A DNA stretch of 64,000 nt, from contig MU385855.1 of the NCBI GenBank assembly GCA_022497145.1, positions 1,178,001 to 1,242,000 of the forward strand, in the 5' to 3' direction. Source of the stretch: Rostrohypoxylon terebratum (taxonomy: Eukaryota > Ascomycota > Sordariomycetes > Xylariales > Hypoxylaceae). A model generated the notes under the pieces. It saw only the letters and a program-made list of their open reading frames with translations, was not told where the DNA came from and searched no databases. Shown piece by piece: positions 24,224 through 35,613 of the stretch. A program made the position numbers and the translations under genes. Within the stretch, counting starts at the first letter, position 1; every line of letters starts with the position of its first letter.

Positions 24224-25601
24224 GCTAGGGACGTCGGAAGAGCTTATTACCTATACTGGAGATTTTAAAAGACATTGAACTCACTGGGAAGTCTTGTTTG
24301 CCTGAGGTACTAATTAGTACCTTATACACCTTATACACATCACTTGTGTCTGGCATGATTCTGGCAGTGGGTGGGGGTGGAGACATTAGTCCAGGGGTTC
24401 AGGGGTAGCCCACGTTGGGGGCCGTACATAGTACATAGTATCCATCAGCTAGCAGCAGTACAAAAACCCACAAAACATAAAGGAAATAACATACCAGATA
24501 TCTCGTGAACTGTTCATGCACATACACATTTCTATCAATTGCAAGAAGTCAAAGTAGAAACCATCGAAGTCGCCTAATTGAGGATTAATACATTGGTCCG
24601 ACGGCTGCAGAGGTGTTGAAATAAAGCTATTCACCTACTATGTACCTCTTGGTGCCATTTAATAGGTACCGAGCTAAGCCTTTTTTTATAGATCTTTAAA
24701 TCTTAATACCCGTAGCGCTCCCGCGTTTGTACAAGGGCATTGTTCAGCCTTATGGATACCCCTCATAAAATAAATGGATCTAATATATCTAGTAGTAGAT
24801 AGTGGGTACTTCAGAGCAGAGGAAGGTGCGATCCGCACCGTGGGTATTTACTATGTAGCAACTTTGCGTTAAACAGCTTTTCGCGCTTTTTTTCTTCTCA
24901 ATACAACATCCTTAATCCCACTCAACCAACCCCTAACATACCCACTAGGTACTAATTAGTAGGTAGGTAGGTACATTTCAACACCCCTCATTAGGAAGCC
25001 GCCCATCCTCAAGTACTAGGTAGTCTCTAAGTTATCGCACGATATCTAACAAGAATGCGGCCATGTTAAAGGCAGGCTCGCAAAATGATACCGTTATTAG
25101 CGACTGGGATTGTGGTGTTGGTGTGGATGCACAAAACTTCCATCGAATCCGAAATACGTGCCAAGCCTATCGTAGAGTGGTCGATACCACACCATGCTAC
25201 TAAACATGTAGATTTGTAGCCGATGACTGCATGTGAGGAAGGCTAGAGGGATATTCAGGGATATTCCAAGTAATTGATACATGATCTCCTTGTATATAGT
25301 ACCTAGTACCTAGTATTGTGTACCCGGCTTCCATGCGCCACTGCTCTAGGAGTGCGCTTAATAGGTGAGTAGGAAGTAGCTAAAGCTAGGCAGATTATAA
25401 ATTACGTTCCAACTAGGTAAGGTATAAATAGATTCATCGTCCTCGACCTGCCTTCCTCTATGCTCCCATCCACAATACCTCTCTCTTATAAACAATACAA
25501 TGCCCTACATGAGACGCAGATGTCCCTACAACCTCAAGATTCCGAACTAGACCCTGATCTAAAATGCATCGGCCCGCGTCGGGGTAAATAAGGCTCGGAC
25601 G
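24224..25601. other. intergenic within the cluster
   Basis: About 1.4 kb without a credible gene, between the P450 stop and the bANK start. It includes GTACATAGTACATAG (about 24423-24437) and a GTACTAATTAGTA...GGTAGGTAGGTAC run (24949-24974), close to palindromic. It is probably the bANK promoter. Confidence 0.45.
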
Positions 25602-26716
25602 ATGGCCGATCAGGATCACACTGCCGAAAAGATTCTTGAGCGCCGGCGTGTACAGAACCGTAAGGCTCAACGCAGGTTCAGGGGTAAGTTGAACTTGCTA
25701 CTCGCCTCCTATTGCACACTCAACGCATCATTGACCCGGAGACGCTATACACTAACTGCTCATTGTCGGATTCCGTAGAGAAAAAAAACCTACAGAGAAC
25801 CTTAGATTTATCCCAACATACCGACCACCCATACCGAACGCCGGACAGCCTAATCCGGTTTTCGCCGCCAATCGGCTCTCCTCCTTCATTTTCCCATCAT
25901 CAGTTTGGGGAAATAATTGCCACCGACATTCCGCGAAATACTAGAAACTGGGATTTAGCAACATCTGATCCTCTCATTGGCGATGACGGCACCCTCTTCG
26001 CATATAATAATAATAATAATAATAATAATATACCAGACGATACCACTGCGTCTCACATACCAAGTGTCTTTCCAGCCCAGAAATTTCGAACCGCCACGTT
26101 CGACCCCGCCGATGTCAGCTGCGGGCTTCCCACCCTCGACTCTTCCGCCGGGACGTCCATGGACAGCCTTTCGAGCGTAGCAGAAGCCAGCCTTAGCCCC
26201 GAAAATATCGGCGCCGAACCCCCCGACGAGAGCCTCCTAAGTCCGACATCCCAATCCCGGTCGACGAGGAGTGCCGGAGGGTGGGCTAGTCCGCTCCACA
26301 TAGCTGCGAAAAAGGGGTCGAGTCGCATCATCCGGATGCTTCTGCAACACAACAGCGACTGCGACGAATCAGACAGCGAGGGGCTGACCCCGCTTATACA
26401 TGCGGTGATTGGGGGACACGAAGAGGCCACGCTGTCTCTACTCAAACACGGGGCCCGAATTGGGGGCAGCCGACGGGACGGCAAGTGGGCTCGTCCGTCC
26501 GCGATACACTGGGCCGTGCTCAAACGCCGCGAAGGCGTGCTGAGAATTCTCCTGGACCACTGCTCGGATCCTAAACTGTTGAACGGCTACGACGATCTGG
26601 GGAGGGCGCCCCTGCACATCGCGATCGATATCGAATTCGACGCCGGCGTTGGCTTGCTGCTGCAATTCGGCGCCGACCCCTCGCAAAAAGCGAGGTATTA
26701 CCAAGACGACGTATAG
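25602..26716 (+). CDS. bANK-type transcription factor (bZIP basic region plus ankyrin repeats)
   Basis: Two exons (25602-25683, 25779-26716) encode 339 aa. Residues 10-30 form a bZIP basic region (RRRVQNRKAQRRFREKK, with the N-x3-A-x-R-x2-R signature at Asn19, Ala22, Arg24 and Arg27). The intron falls exactly at its end and no heptad of leucines follows. The middle is low-complexity, with a run of eight Asn from an AAT repeat. About residues 193-335 hold four ankyrin-like repeats, for example SPLHIAAKKGSSRIIRMLLQ, TPLIHAVIGGHEEATLSLL and APLHIAIDI. A basic region without zipper joined to ankyrin repeats is the bANK architecture of ToxE, regulator of the HC-toxin cluster in Cochliobolus. By position it is the likely pathway-specific activator of the adjacent PKS, hydrolase and P450 genes. 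Confidence 0.9.
26005..26029 (+). repeat. AAT trinucleotide microsatellite in the bANK coding sequence
   Basis: Eight full AAT copies encode the Asn run between AY and IPDD. Being a 3-nt unit, slippage would change length without shifting the frame. Confidence 0.9.
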
Positions 26717-29001
26717 ATAGATACCCAGTTACTAGTATAGACACGAAGTAGGTACGAAGTAGAAGTAGAGTATAAATACTACCTAGGTCCTAGGTACAAA
26801 TAAACGTACACAAATTCAACCCCGACCTGACCGTCCCTCGTGACCGCCCCGTCAAAAATATATCGCGCCTGTTGTCGATTGCGTAAGGCACGCCGAGTAC
26901 CGGTATCGATTTAGCCGTCAGACTCCGGAACACCGTAATACTTAGTCCGTCGACCGAAGTACCCGGCTCCTATTTTCGTAATATCTGCGCCACGTCGGCG
27001 AGACCCGAGAACTTCTTGACGATCCCGTCGGACCAGCCGAAGAGCGGAAGCGCGGAAGCTGCAGGAACAATAACTAGCGAGAGCTCAGGCATGGTGGCTC
27101 CGAATAATTCCGTCAACAGCTAATGGATAAGAGAAGAAGGGTGTTATGCCCTGAGTTGATGAAGGGCCGTTGTGCTGGTCTTTGCTGGTCTTTTGTATCT
27201 TTCGAACAGCAAGCCCCGTAAAATTGGCTACCGAAAGAGGCAACCTGTAGGTGAACGGTTACAGGGGATTTATTGGTTAAGATTTTGATTGTAGGCTCGA
27301 AAAGCTGAATCTTGTTCCTCGCATTAAAACTAGGCAGGAGATGGATTATTTAGGATTCCGAGTAGGTGCTGGAATACATGTAGTAAATCGTTTAGGTACC
27401 TCTTATAGGTGTAGGTGCTTGTCAATGATTTTTACCTAGGTAGATTTATTCCAAGCCATTCTGACTAGATTAAATGTTAGTAGGTATGTTGTTTTTTAGT
27501 ATGTTTTTAAAAGTACTTCCTATATGTAACGTACATATGTCATACGTACTTACCTAACCATCCCTTACTAAAGGGAGGACAACTTAAGGAAGTAATTCAT
27601 AACCCAGTCTGAGCAGTGAGTTACCTAAAGCCGAGAATTATTCAAAATTGGCTTACCTAATTGACCACATTCAGGGGGCAGATACATCCGGGGAGCCAGG
27701 TTTCTCGACTTAAGTCTTAAGCTGAAGGTAGTAGCAGGTTTATGATGGAACGGTTGTTTTGATAGAAAGAGCGACGTACCAAACGGAAGTAAAAACCGCA
27801 TTGCGAGGTTAGAATAAGTCCTGTAGCCGTAGTTTCGCGTGGCCGTACGTCATCTATACTGTCAAAATCTTGGAGAATGATCATCAATTCATTTAATTAC
27901 TAGTACGAAGTATTATGAGAGGAGTTATCTTGTGCAATCTAAGCAGCAAATTCTTGTGCTCTGAATATGTACATCACATGATAGGATAAAACACACAGAC
28001 CACCTTACAAATCCCCTTATCGTTATCCGGGCTCATGGCGATCGAGGTCCTGCACGAGATCGGATATAAGCCTGTTATATCCGACACATACTCCCGTGAA
28101 ACTCCACCGAACTCCGCATCGGAGGGCGTCAATTCTTACTACCTCCCAACCTCGCACGGTTTGAAATGCCGGAATACAGATAAGCGTTCGGTAACTTACC
28201 GGTACCTACCTAATTTTTTGGGAATCTCGATAGATAAAATCGGAAGGAAGGATTCCTAAGCTTTCTTCTCGGCCTGCAGGCAAGAGTAGATACTATTGTT
28301 TCAAATCATTAAATGCCGGGTTAAGCCAAGACATAGCACTGCGAATAAACCCTACCTCCCCATATATGGTCCCATTCGAGTCAAGTCTTCTCAATCTCTC
28401 AACCTAGGAATAGGCCATAGAAAACAGCAGCATCAGAAAGAAGATATTCAAGATAGCCATGGGTAAGTTCCTGGGTTCCTGTTGCGTTACCGTTACGTCT
28501 GGTGCTTCGCAACCAGCTCAAAAACAATACGCTCCATACCTAGTAGGTATATATATTATATACTACCATGCAGGTACATACTACACATAATGTACTTAGG
28601 TATATACGCTATACACGGATGGGTCACTGAATACCTAGGTAGATGGAGGATAAAATCTGGCGATAGGTCGATTATGTCCTCCTTTTCGTCCGTTGTATTT
28701 TCATTAGTGTACTTATCACTGTACACAACTTTTGCATAAATATAATGTCTCCGGGCACGTGACTGATATTAGACTGAGCCGAGCCGCAGCAAAAGTGGCG
28801 AATGCACTATACCCGATTCAATGAACAGCAAGGTTGTTGTAATTCCCATAACCTTAATTTCTACCACTGCGAATGCCTTCCATAACTCTCTTTCTTCCAG
28901 GTTCTATCCGCTGTTAACATTCTACATCTTCATCTACATCGTCCACAAATTGTTCCTCTATCTTCACACCTAACCCATTACCGCTTGGACGTGAAGAAAA
29001 G
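26717..29001. other. intergenic, right flank of the cluster
   Basis: 2.3 kb between the bANK gene and the snRNP gene. Apart from the small frame at 26970-27092 and an isolated ATGG-GTAAGT at 28459-28468, I find only short frames without family resemblance. ACCTAGGTA-type motifs recur at about 26778, 27434 and 28634. The upstream region of the snRNP gene (28900-29001) is C/T-rich. Confidence 0.5.
26970..27092 (-). pseudogene. short frame, possible gene relic
   Basis: A 40-residue frame starts at ATG 27092: MPELSLVIVPAASALPLFGW, then a polar stretch, ending at TAG 26970. Reading past this TAG, the same frame stays open for a further 50 codons or more (including FRSLTAKSIPVLGVPYAIDN). This 270-nt block is more G+C rich than its surroundings, which suggests decayed coding sequence. 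The opening resembles the first strand of small fungal alpha/beta-hydrolases (VIVPG-type), but I cannot assign it. Confidence 0.3.
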
Positions 29002-29940
29002 ATGGCCGATCAACCTCGTCGGCGTCGGAACCGCCCCGACAGCAAACAGATGTGGGAAGAATCCGACCGTCGCAACCGTCACGAACCTAACTCACGCGAC
29101 AAGCGAGACGACCGTGGACGGGATCGAGACGAACCTCCCCGCGAGCGCGACCGTGACCGCCGATACCGCTCCAGGTCTAGATCTCCACGTCGAGATCGGG
29201 ACAGAGACCGAGACCGAGACCGACGGGACAAGAACCGCGATCGTCGGGACAGAGATCGCGACGCCGATCGAGGTAGACCGCGGGGGAACAACGAGGCACG
29301 ACCTAGAGCCGACGAGCGTTGCGAGAAGAAGAAGGGGGGAGACCGCCGTCGCGATAGGGACGAGCCTATTGCAAAAGGTATTTCAACCAAAAGAGATGAT
29401 GCATTCGGGGTTAGGGTTGGTGTTGGTGTTGGGATTAACAATGGCATAGGTCCTGCTCGAGATCGAAGTCCCCGACGCTCTGCATCGCCGGCTCGTAGCC
29501 CACCCGGAAGGATAGATCGCAGTACCCACAACAACTCACCTCTTCCGACGAGACCAAGACCTGGCGGGAAGACGGAATCAGGATCATCACTCCAGTTTAA
29601 GGTCGGAGGAAAACATGACGAAGACGCGAACCGTGGAGGCAGGAGCGCTGCAAGAGGATCGACTGAAGAAACGGAGGATCGAAGACGACGAACCGAGACG
29701 CCGAATTCTAATAGAGGAGATGCCATGGACGAGGACGTGGAAGAGGAAGATATCGTGGTCGAGGACGATGGATTAAGTGCCATGCAAGCGATGATGGGAT
29801 TTGGTGGTTTTGGCACTACGAAGGGCACCCATATACCCGGCAACAACGCCGGCGCCGTGAGAAAAGAGAAGAAGACCGAGTATCGACAGTACATGAACCG
29901 TATCGGTGGTTTCAACCGCCCGCTCAGCCCGACCCGTTAG
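29002..29940 (+). CDS. U4/U6.U5 tri-snRNP 27 kDa protein (SNRNP27-like splicing factor)
   Basis: An open frame of 312 aa. The N-terminal half is an RS/RD domain (repeated RDRDRD, RSRSRSPRR) typical of splicing factors. An acidic linker (MDEDVEEEDIVVEDDG) precedes the diagnostic C-terminus MMGFGGFGTTKG...EYRQYMNRIGGFNRPLSP, matching the SNRNP27 signature (KYRQYMNRKGGFNRPL in human). It acts in the nucleus in tri-snRNP and spliceosome activation, at 5' splice site selection. Positions 29378-29449 (GTATTT to GCATAG, 72 nt, no stop) are probably an intron, since the peptide they encode (VRVGVGVGINNG) is foreign to the domain; the spliced protein would be 288 aa. It borders the right side of the PKS cluster. 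Confidence 0.9.
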   Translation: MADQPRRRRNRPDSKQMWEESDRRNRHEPNSRDKRDDRGRDRDEPPRERDRDRRYRSRSRSPRRDRDRDRDRDRRDKNRDRRDRDRDADRGRPRGNNEARPRADERCEKKKGGDRRRDRDEPIAKGISTKRDDAFGVRVGVGVGINNGIGPARDRSPRRSASPARSPPGRIDRSTHNNSPLPTRPRPGGKTESGSSLQFKVGGKHDEDANRGGRSAARGSTEETEDRRRRTETPNSNRGDAMDEDVEEEDIVVEDDGLSAMQAMMGFGGFGTTKGTHIPGNNAGAVRKEKKTEYRQYMNRIGGFNRPLSPTR

Positions 29941-30740
29941 TCGTACCATGGTCTTATCAGTCAGTCAGTTTGCAGCAACTTAGGCTACGGAGGAGAGGCC
30001 TTTTCTTAAAGGAGGCTTGGGAATTACATGGAACCGAGGTCAGGTACTCTTAATGACAAATGACAACTTTTATTGACACGTCTTGTTACTAGCGAATGTT
30101 TACTAGACAGACGGATTCCTCAATTCAAGGGGCCGGCTGTCTAGTTTTCCAACTACCAGTTTCTCATGACCATGGCAAGCACCCTGGACTTCGCTATGGA
30201 AACAGGAGGCAATTTTCAGTCCAACATATTACCCTCAAGATACTAATCCCCAGGTGAGTTTTACAGAGCTACCTATATTTCCTCCCCTCCTTTTGCAAAA
30301 GCATTCATAGCCATCTTAGTGAGAATGATACTAGAATGGGACGGCGTGTTATGACTTTATCTAGCTATTGAATACGTAATCTTAACAAGAGGCAGCCTCG
30401 GGCTTCATTTCACGCATACCACATCATCTGTTGAAATACTTCATAATGGTCACATCCATGTATTCTTGCAAATGTGTTCATCATGAATCCATTGTCAGTT
30501 CAGATACGTTTTTGGAGTAGCTATGTTGGATGTGATTTGATAGTGTACACAAGCTTTGCTCACAGGGAAGCTTTCTAATATCCAGTCCACGTAACAGAGG
30601 TAACTCAACTGCGCAAATTGTTGAACTATATCCGTCGGCGTATGTGACGTTTCATTAACTACCTACTGAAGCGTCGTAAGCCGTGTTAAATATGACTCTT
30701 CTCTCATCAAATAGCCGCAACTACCTATGATACGCCCGCC
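29941..30740. other. intergenic, convergent 3' ends
   Basis: 800 nt between the snRNP gene (+) and the aspartic protease (-). No open frame with family resemblance and no repeat stands out. Confidence 0.5.
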
Positions 30741-32185
30741 CTAATCTAGCCTCTGAGCAAACTTCAGCTCCTTCTTGTCCGAAACATCGAACACAGCAAC
30801 GATCTCCTGCATGAAAGTATCTCCAAGGATATACGAGCCGGTCTGCCCGGATCCAATACCCGATAAGCAGCGATTGGAGCCTTCGGCAGCTGTCTCGGGG
30901 AGTATCATGCTACTTGGATGAGTACGGATTGCTTTTCCACCAATTACGATGTTGAGGGTCGGTGGTACAGCATCGCATTCCACGCTCCACACCATGCTGT
31001 CTTCCTGTTGGCCAGGAGGCGTGTAGGCGTTATTGATGGCTTCCGCCACGACGCCCGGGAACAAGTTGATCGTTGTACCGGAGTCTACCAAGTGATTTGG
31101 TAGGTTGGTCGCCGTCTGGTTGATCGTGCTACTGTTCCATGAGATGGAGTCGATTGCAATGTCGTAGTAGAAATAATCGGTCTTGCCGGAGGTCGTGGTC
31201 CCCTAGGTCACAATGTTAGTCGTATGGAGAAACGACACCAAGCAAGATATGGATCTTACCTGCTGAATTGGTACCGTGGTGTACTCTCCGGTCTTTACAG
31301 GGGGAACACCGCCGAAAGCAATGAAAGACCGATTCTCGTTGCGCGACATGGCGAAACTCAGAATCGGATCAGCCACCTTGCTCGTTCCCATGGTCTCAAC
31401 TAGTGGCGAGTAGTTTATGAGATTGTCTATGCTGTCGTTACGGGGATCATTGCCTGTGAATGCTGCTGTGAGTCCTCTCAGGCCCAGGCCGAGAATACCG
31501 CTCGAAACTCCGTCACCCCCAAACGCCGCCACATCCACTAGAGCAAACTGCTGCTTTGGAATTGTGACATTGGCCACGGTGATGCTTAGATGTTTGTGAG
31601 CTTGAAGCGAACTCCAGTCGGATATCATAGTATTACATACTTTGCAAATCCCATAGGTCCATTCAAGTAATCACCGCTCAGGTACGAGATGTTCAGATTT
31701 TGATTGTCAATTTTGCCGTCTGGGAAGTCCCCTTTAAACAAGGGTCCAAAAGCGCAATCTTCCTGAGGTACGTCCTGCCCAAAATAGGGGTCTAAACATT
31801 GAAAACCCTCGGAGATAATCCAAGTGTCGCTGCTTCCTGTGTCCGGTATCATGTAGTATTCGTCTGCGCCGAAGCCCACTTTCATGATATATTCAACCTG
31901 GTGCAATTCGGCTCTCAAGTTGTCGACCCCTTCCGGGTCGTTGGGGTCGTCGATGAGGTCGTCGTTATTGATAGCCTTGTTCTTTCGGTTCTGGCGAAGG
32001 ATGTCGAACGTCCTTGAAAGACCTGGTTGTCGCCTGACTCTTGCAAGAGTGTGGAAATTGTCTGTGATAGCTAGCCCAGCCTGAGCTGCGAAGTTGCGGG
32101 TTTGCAACATGTTGTCGACAGGTATAGCAACCCCAAGGCCTAGGGCTAAGCAGCTCGCCAAGACTTGTGGAATGAGTCTGGCCAT
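30741..32185 (-). CDS. secreted pepsin-like aspartic protease (A1 family)
   Basis: Three exons (32185-31641, 31584-31260, 31202-30741) encode 443 aa. A signal peptide (MARLIPQVLASCLALGLGVA) is followed by a basic propeptide-like stretch containing RRQP and RQNRKNK. The two catalytic aspartates lie in DTGSSDTWII (about residue 122) and DSGTTINLFPG (about residue 330). Near the C-terminus GSYILGDTFMQEIVAVFDV is the usual A1 flap-pairing region. Four Cys remain in the mature part, and no GPI signal or C-terminal membrane span is seen, so it is likely extracellular or vacuolar. An ATG at 32248 lies in frame upstream but would bury the signal peptide, so I chose 32185. Confidence 0.93.
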
Positions 32186-33137
32186 ATTGAACAAGTGAAA
32201 ATGGGTTTCAGCTGGCTGGGAACGAAAGTTAACTACAGCTACTATCATGGAAGCAGAAACCCTCCAGAGCTAGAGAAAGCTCTACGGGAGCTGTAGGCTC
32301 TATATGTGCATCTCATCCTCGTCCCCAATACTACACATGGGTGAGTTTATACCGGCTGGGTGGCGGGACATGGTTGATATATTGAGCCAAGATGGAGAGA
32401 AGGCATGCCGTATATTAATAACATCCATTCAACTGTATAATCGTGTGCTATTCGTACATCCAAGCCACGATAGACACAATATGTTGCCTCATCGTGCTAG
32501 GAGTACCGGAACGTCGCAGCCGCTACGGAGCAGATGCGATGGCGATCATTAACCGTTTCGCCCAATCTCAGTAAGCTAGAGTTGAGAATGTAGCATAAAA
32601 TCAGGGTCGCGTGGCATTGCATCGATAGTTTGCACGATCTGAATATATTAGGCAATATGAAAGGTTGGCTGAGAGAAGCTGAAATGGTTGTATTGGAAGG
32701 GTCGTTTTATATTGGAAGATCTGCCATGAGCCGAATCGTGCCTGCTGTAATTTAGTGGATCCCGCTATAAGCTCTACCTACGAAATCCCGCAATAAGGGC
32801 TGCGGGGAGACTTTCAGGGCTACTACCCACTAGGTAGTAGACTAGTAGTAGCTCCTGCACCTGCTACCGCTGAAAATTAGGTGAACCTTGGAAGTTTATT
32901 AAGGTTTCGGCATTGGAGATACTTCATCCATAGTACCTGCATGACGTTAGATGACTTACTGGGCACCTACGGAAGCCGCTTTGAAATTTTACACGATAAG
33001 TACGACCCGAACTGCGGACTGAATAATAGAAGTTGCCAGGGAACCGGGGCTAGGCGATAATTATCTCGTTATAAACTTCTGGGCATTATTAGCCATAGTC
33101 TACCAAATAGAGCAAATAGAGCAAATAGAACGGCGAC
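32186..33137. other. intergenic, divergent promoter region
   Basis: About 950 nt between the starts of the protease (-) and ELP5 (+). It contains a near-palindromic TACTACCCACTAGGTAGTAG (32821-32840) and an AGCAAATAGAGCAAATAGA repeat just upstream of ELP5 (about 33111-33129). No gene is seen. Confidence 0.5.
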
Positions 33138-34387
33138 ATGCCGTCGTCCGCGCAGTCGCATGCTAGATCGCATGCCCTTCTCTTACTGCAGAAACTGCTC
33201 AACCTGCGGGATAGCGCCAGCCCGCTAACTCTGGTCCTCGACACCCTTGAGCAGAGCGCCAAACCCCTGATCAGCGAATTCTTGAGCAGAGCCAAGGTCC
33301 GTACTCATTTCAAATCTCATATTCATCTCACCTTAATCTCATACCTCCTCTCACATCACATCACATCTCACCTTACCCTACAAACAAACACATACACACA
33401 CACACAGACACACACACAAAAACGATAACCCCCCTACTAACGCCCCCTCCCCAGGCCACCAAATCTAAAACCCTCTTCCTCTCCCTAAGCACCCTAAGAA
33501 AACCCCCCAACGTCGACATATTCATCAAAGCCCGGCACAAGCCGCCCGAAACGCTGCGCGCGGAGCTAACCTCGCACTTCCCCCCCGGGACGCCGGGGCA
33601 CGCGCACAAAGTGCTCCTCATAATCGACTCGCTGAACCCTCTGGCGCAGGCCCTGCCCTCCTCCCTATCCCTGTTCCTGTCCAGCCTGATCACGCCGTTG
33701 GTCTCGGTGGTCGGCGTGTACCATGCGGATGTCCCGCTCGTGCTGGCGGGGGGCAGGGCGGGGGTGAGTGATGGTGGTGGGGGATGGAACGAGTACGAAC
33801 CGCACCCCCTGACGACGCTGTGCCATCTGGCGACGGCGGTCTTGAGAGTCGGGTCGCTGTACCAAGCCGTCGAGCGGCGGAAGGCGGAGAACCGGAGCTT
33901 GCCGGCGCCCGAATGGGGGCTAGCCGAGGGCCGGGAGGGCGTGCTGGTCGGGTTAGGCGGAGGCAAAGGCGGCGGCAACGGAGCAGAGGACGGCTTCGTG
34001 CTGGAGATGGAGATGCGCCGGAGGAGCGGACGTTCTGTAGCTGAGAAATTCGTCCTCGTGCCGAGAGCGCTGCAGGTTTCGGTGCCGGTGCAGAGTGCGG
34101 ATGGGAACGGGAAGGGGAAAATCGAGGCGTCGAGACTATTTCTTCTGTCTGACCACCCGGCGTTTCGAGATCCGAGTGATGATCAAGGGGGTGCGGGTGG
34201 CGAGGGAGACGAGGAGATGGAGACTACGTTTAACCTTGGGTTGACAGAGAAGCAGAGGAAAGATAGGGAGGGCATAGTACTGCCGTATTTTGACGCCCAG
34301 AAAGATATCGGAGCGGGTGAGGGAGGTAGGATTTTGTATGAGATGGGGCGGGAGGATGATTTTGACGATGAGGAAGATGAAATATAA
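33138..34387 (+). CDS. ELP5: Elongator complex subunit 5
   Basis: Two exons (33138-33296, 33455-34387) give 363 aa; the donor is GTCCGT. Elp5 joins Elp4 and Elp6 in the RecA-like hetero-hexamer of Elongator, which modifies wobble uridines of tRNA. Visible features are LLLLQKLLNLRDSASPLTLV at the N-terminus, a beta-strand core LLIIDSLNPLA and SVVGVYHADVPL, a Gly-rich insertion, and the family's acidic end: LPYFDAQ followed by GGRILYEMGREDDFDDEEDE. The C-terminal acidic tail after LPYFDAQ is the best diagnostic; the middle is poorly conserved in the family. The coding sequence is G+C rich, and the intron holds an AC repeat. Confidence 0.88.
33394..33417 (+). repeat. CA/AC dinucleotide microsatellite in the ELP5 intron
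   Basis: An interrupted ACACAC run (one G) inside the single intron of ELP5 (33297-33454), between a CATCACATCACATC tract and the acceptor. Confidence 0.9.
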
Positions 34388-34642
34388 CATAACACAACAC
34401 AATACTACTTGGTCCTCTTGCACTTAAATCTCCAAGACAAATATGAAGATGGATACGCCATTCTTTTCCGATTTGTTTCGTGAATTTATTTGTCGTCTAT
34501 TGATACATCTCTAGATGGTGCCGCGACTTATCAGGCGCACCCGCCGAGCCCATACGCCCGAGTTGAAATGCAAGTATTTCATCTACCACATTAATTCAGG
34601 TCCACTAGTGGTCTGCCTTTTTTTCTTCCTTATTTCCAAGGC

Positions 34643-35613
34643 TTACTCGTCAACCTGCATTCCTTCACCATCACCCGCGTCATCACCACCACCCTCGTTA
34701 TCATCCGCCACGCTGTTGATCCACTCCTTGACGTCCGCGCCGTCGTGCACCTTGAAGAACTCAAGGCCCTTCTTCCCGGGCTCCTTCAGGCCTACGACAC
34801 CCACGCTCGTGTTCTCGACCGTCAACTCGCGGTCCTGGACTAGCGTCTCCTTCAACGCCTTCAGTCCATGTCTAATCAACTCATCCCTTCCACAGTCCGC
34901 GAACTTGTCCAGGTTCTTCTCGAGGTAGGTCCGCGCCATCTGGGAGCGCGCGCCGATGGCACAGGCCAGCATCTCTTGGGTTAAGCCGCTGGGCTGGAAC
35001 TCGAAGAGGTGGGTCCCGGTCTCGTCTACGCCGGCAACGAGTAAACCGACGCCGTAGGGTCGCTTGCCGTAGTGCTGGGTGTTGAGCTGGGCCTTGTCGC
35101 CGATGAGGGAGACGAGCGTCTCGAGAGGCATCGCTCGGTCGTAGGTTAGCCGCTGCGAGAGGCATTGCTGTTTCATAAAGTTGGAGAGCACGCGGGCGTC
35201 CGATGTTAGGCCTGCGATCGCGAGGCCGACGTGCTCGTCGACGGCGAAGAGTTTCTTCTGGTACGAGGAGAGTTCTTCTGCGTTTCGCTATAGGTTCAAG
35301 ATCGGTTATTAGCTTCGGTTCTCTTCTCCCCTCTTTCCTCTATTCCACTAAAATTTCTCGATGGGTTGGGTTGGGTTGGGTATTCTCGTACCTTAATGGC
35401 GACTAGGACTGCATGTGTCTTGCTGGTCAAGCCCACCACTACCGAGCCTTGCTTCACGGCCTCAGCAGCATATTCGACCTGAAATATTCTCCCTTGCGGG
35501 GAGCTGTGAAAGGTGGTTAGTTAAATATTGGTATCGATTAACAAGGGTCGTTTCGTTTGGCGGTTTAGAGCTTACAATGTGACTGAATCGTTGTCGTAAT
35601 TGTTTCTGAACAT
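34643..35613 (-). CDS. PRE5: 20S proteasome subunit alpha6 (PSMA1/Pre5)
   Basis: Three exons (35613-35576, 35503-35392, 35287-34643) encode 264 aa. The 38-nt first exon gives MFRNNYDNDSVT, and the first junction restores TFSPQGRIFQVEYAAEAVKQ, the proteasome alpha signature. Later motifs are LTSKTHAVLVAIKRNAEELS, DEHVGLAIAGLTSDARVLSN, YGKRPYGVGLLVAG and FEFQPSG. Closest to PSMA1/Pre5 (MFRNNYD start, RVLSN). It is a structural subunit of the outer ring and has no catalytic Thr. The last 20 residues are acidic (DDNEGGGDDAGDGEG). Confidence 0.95.

Noticed and set aside
28035..28259. 74-codon frame right of the cluster
   Set aside because: No family resemblance, no promoter features, and composition like the surrounding noncoding DNA.
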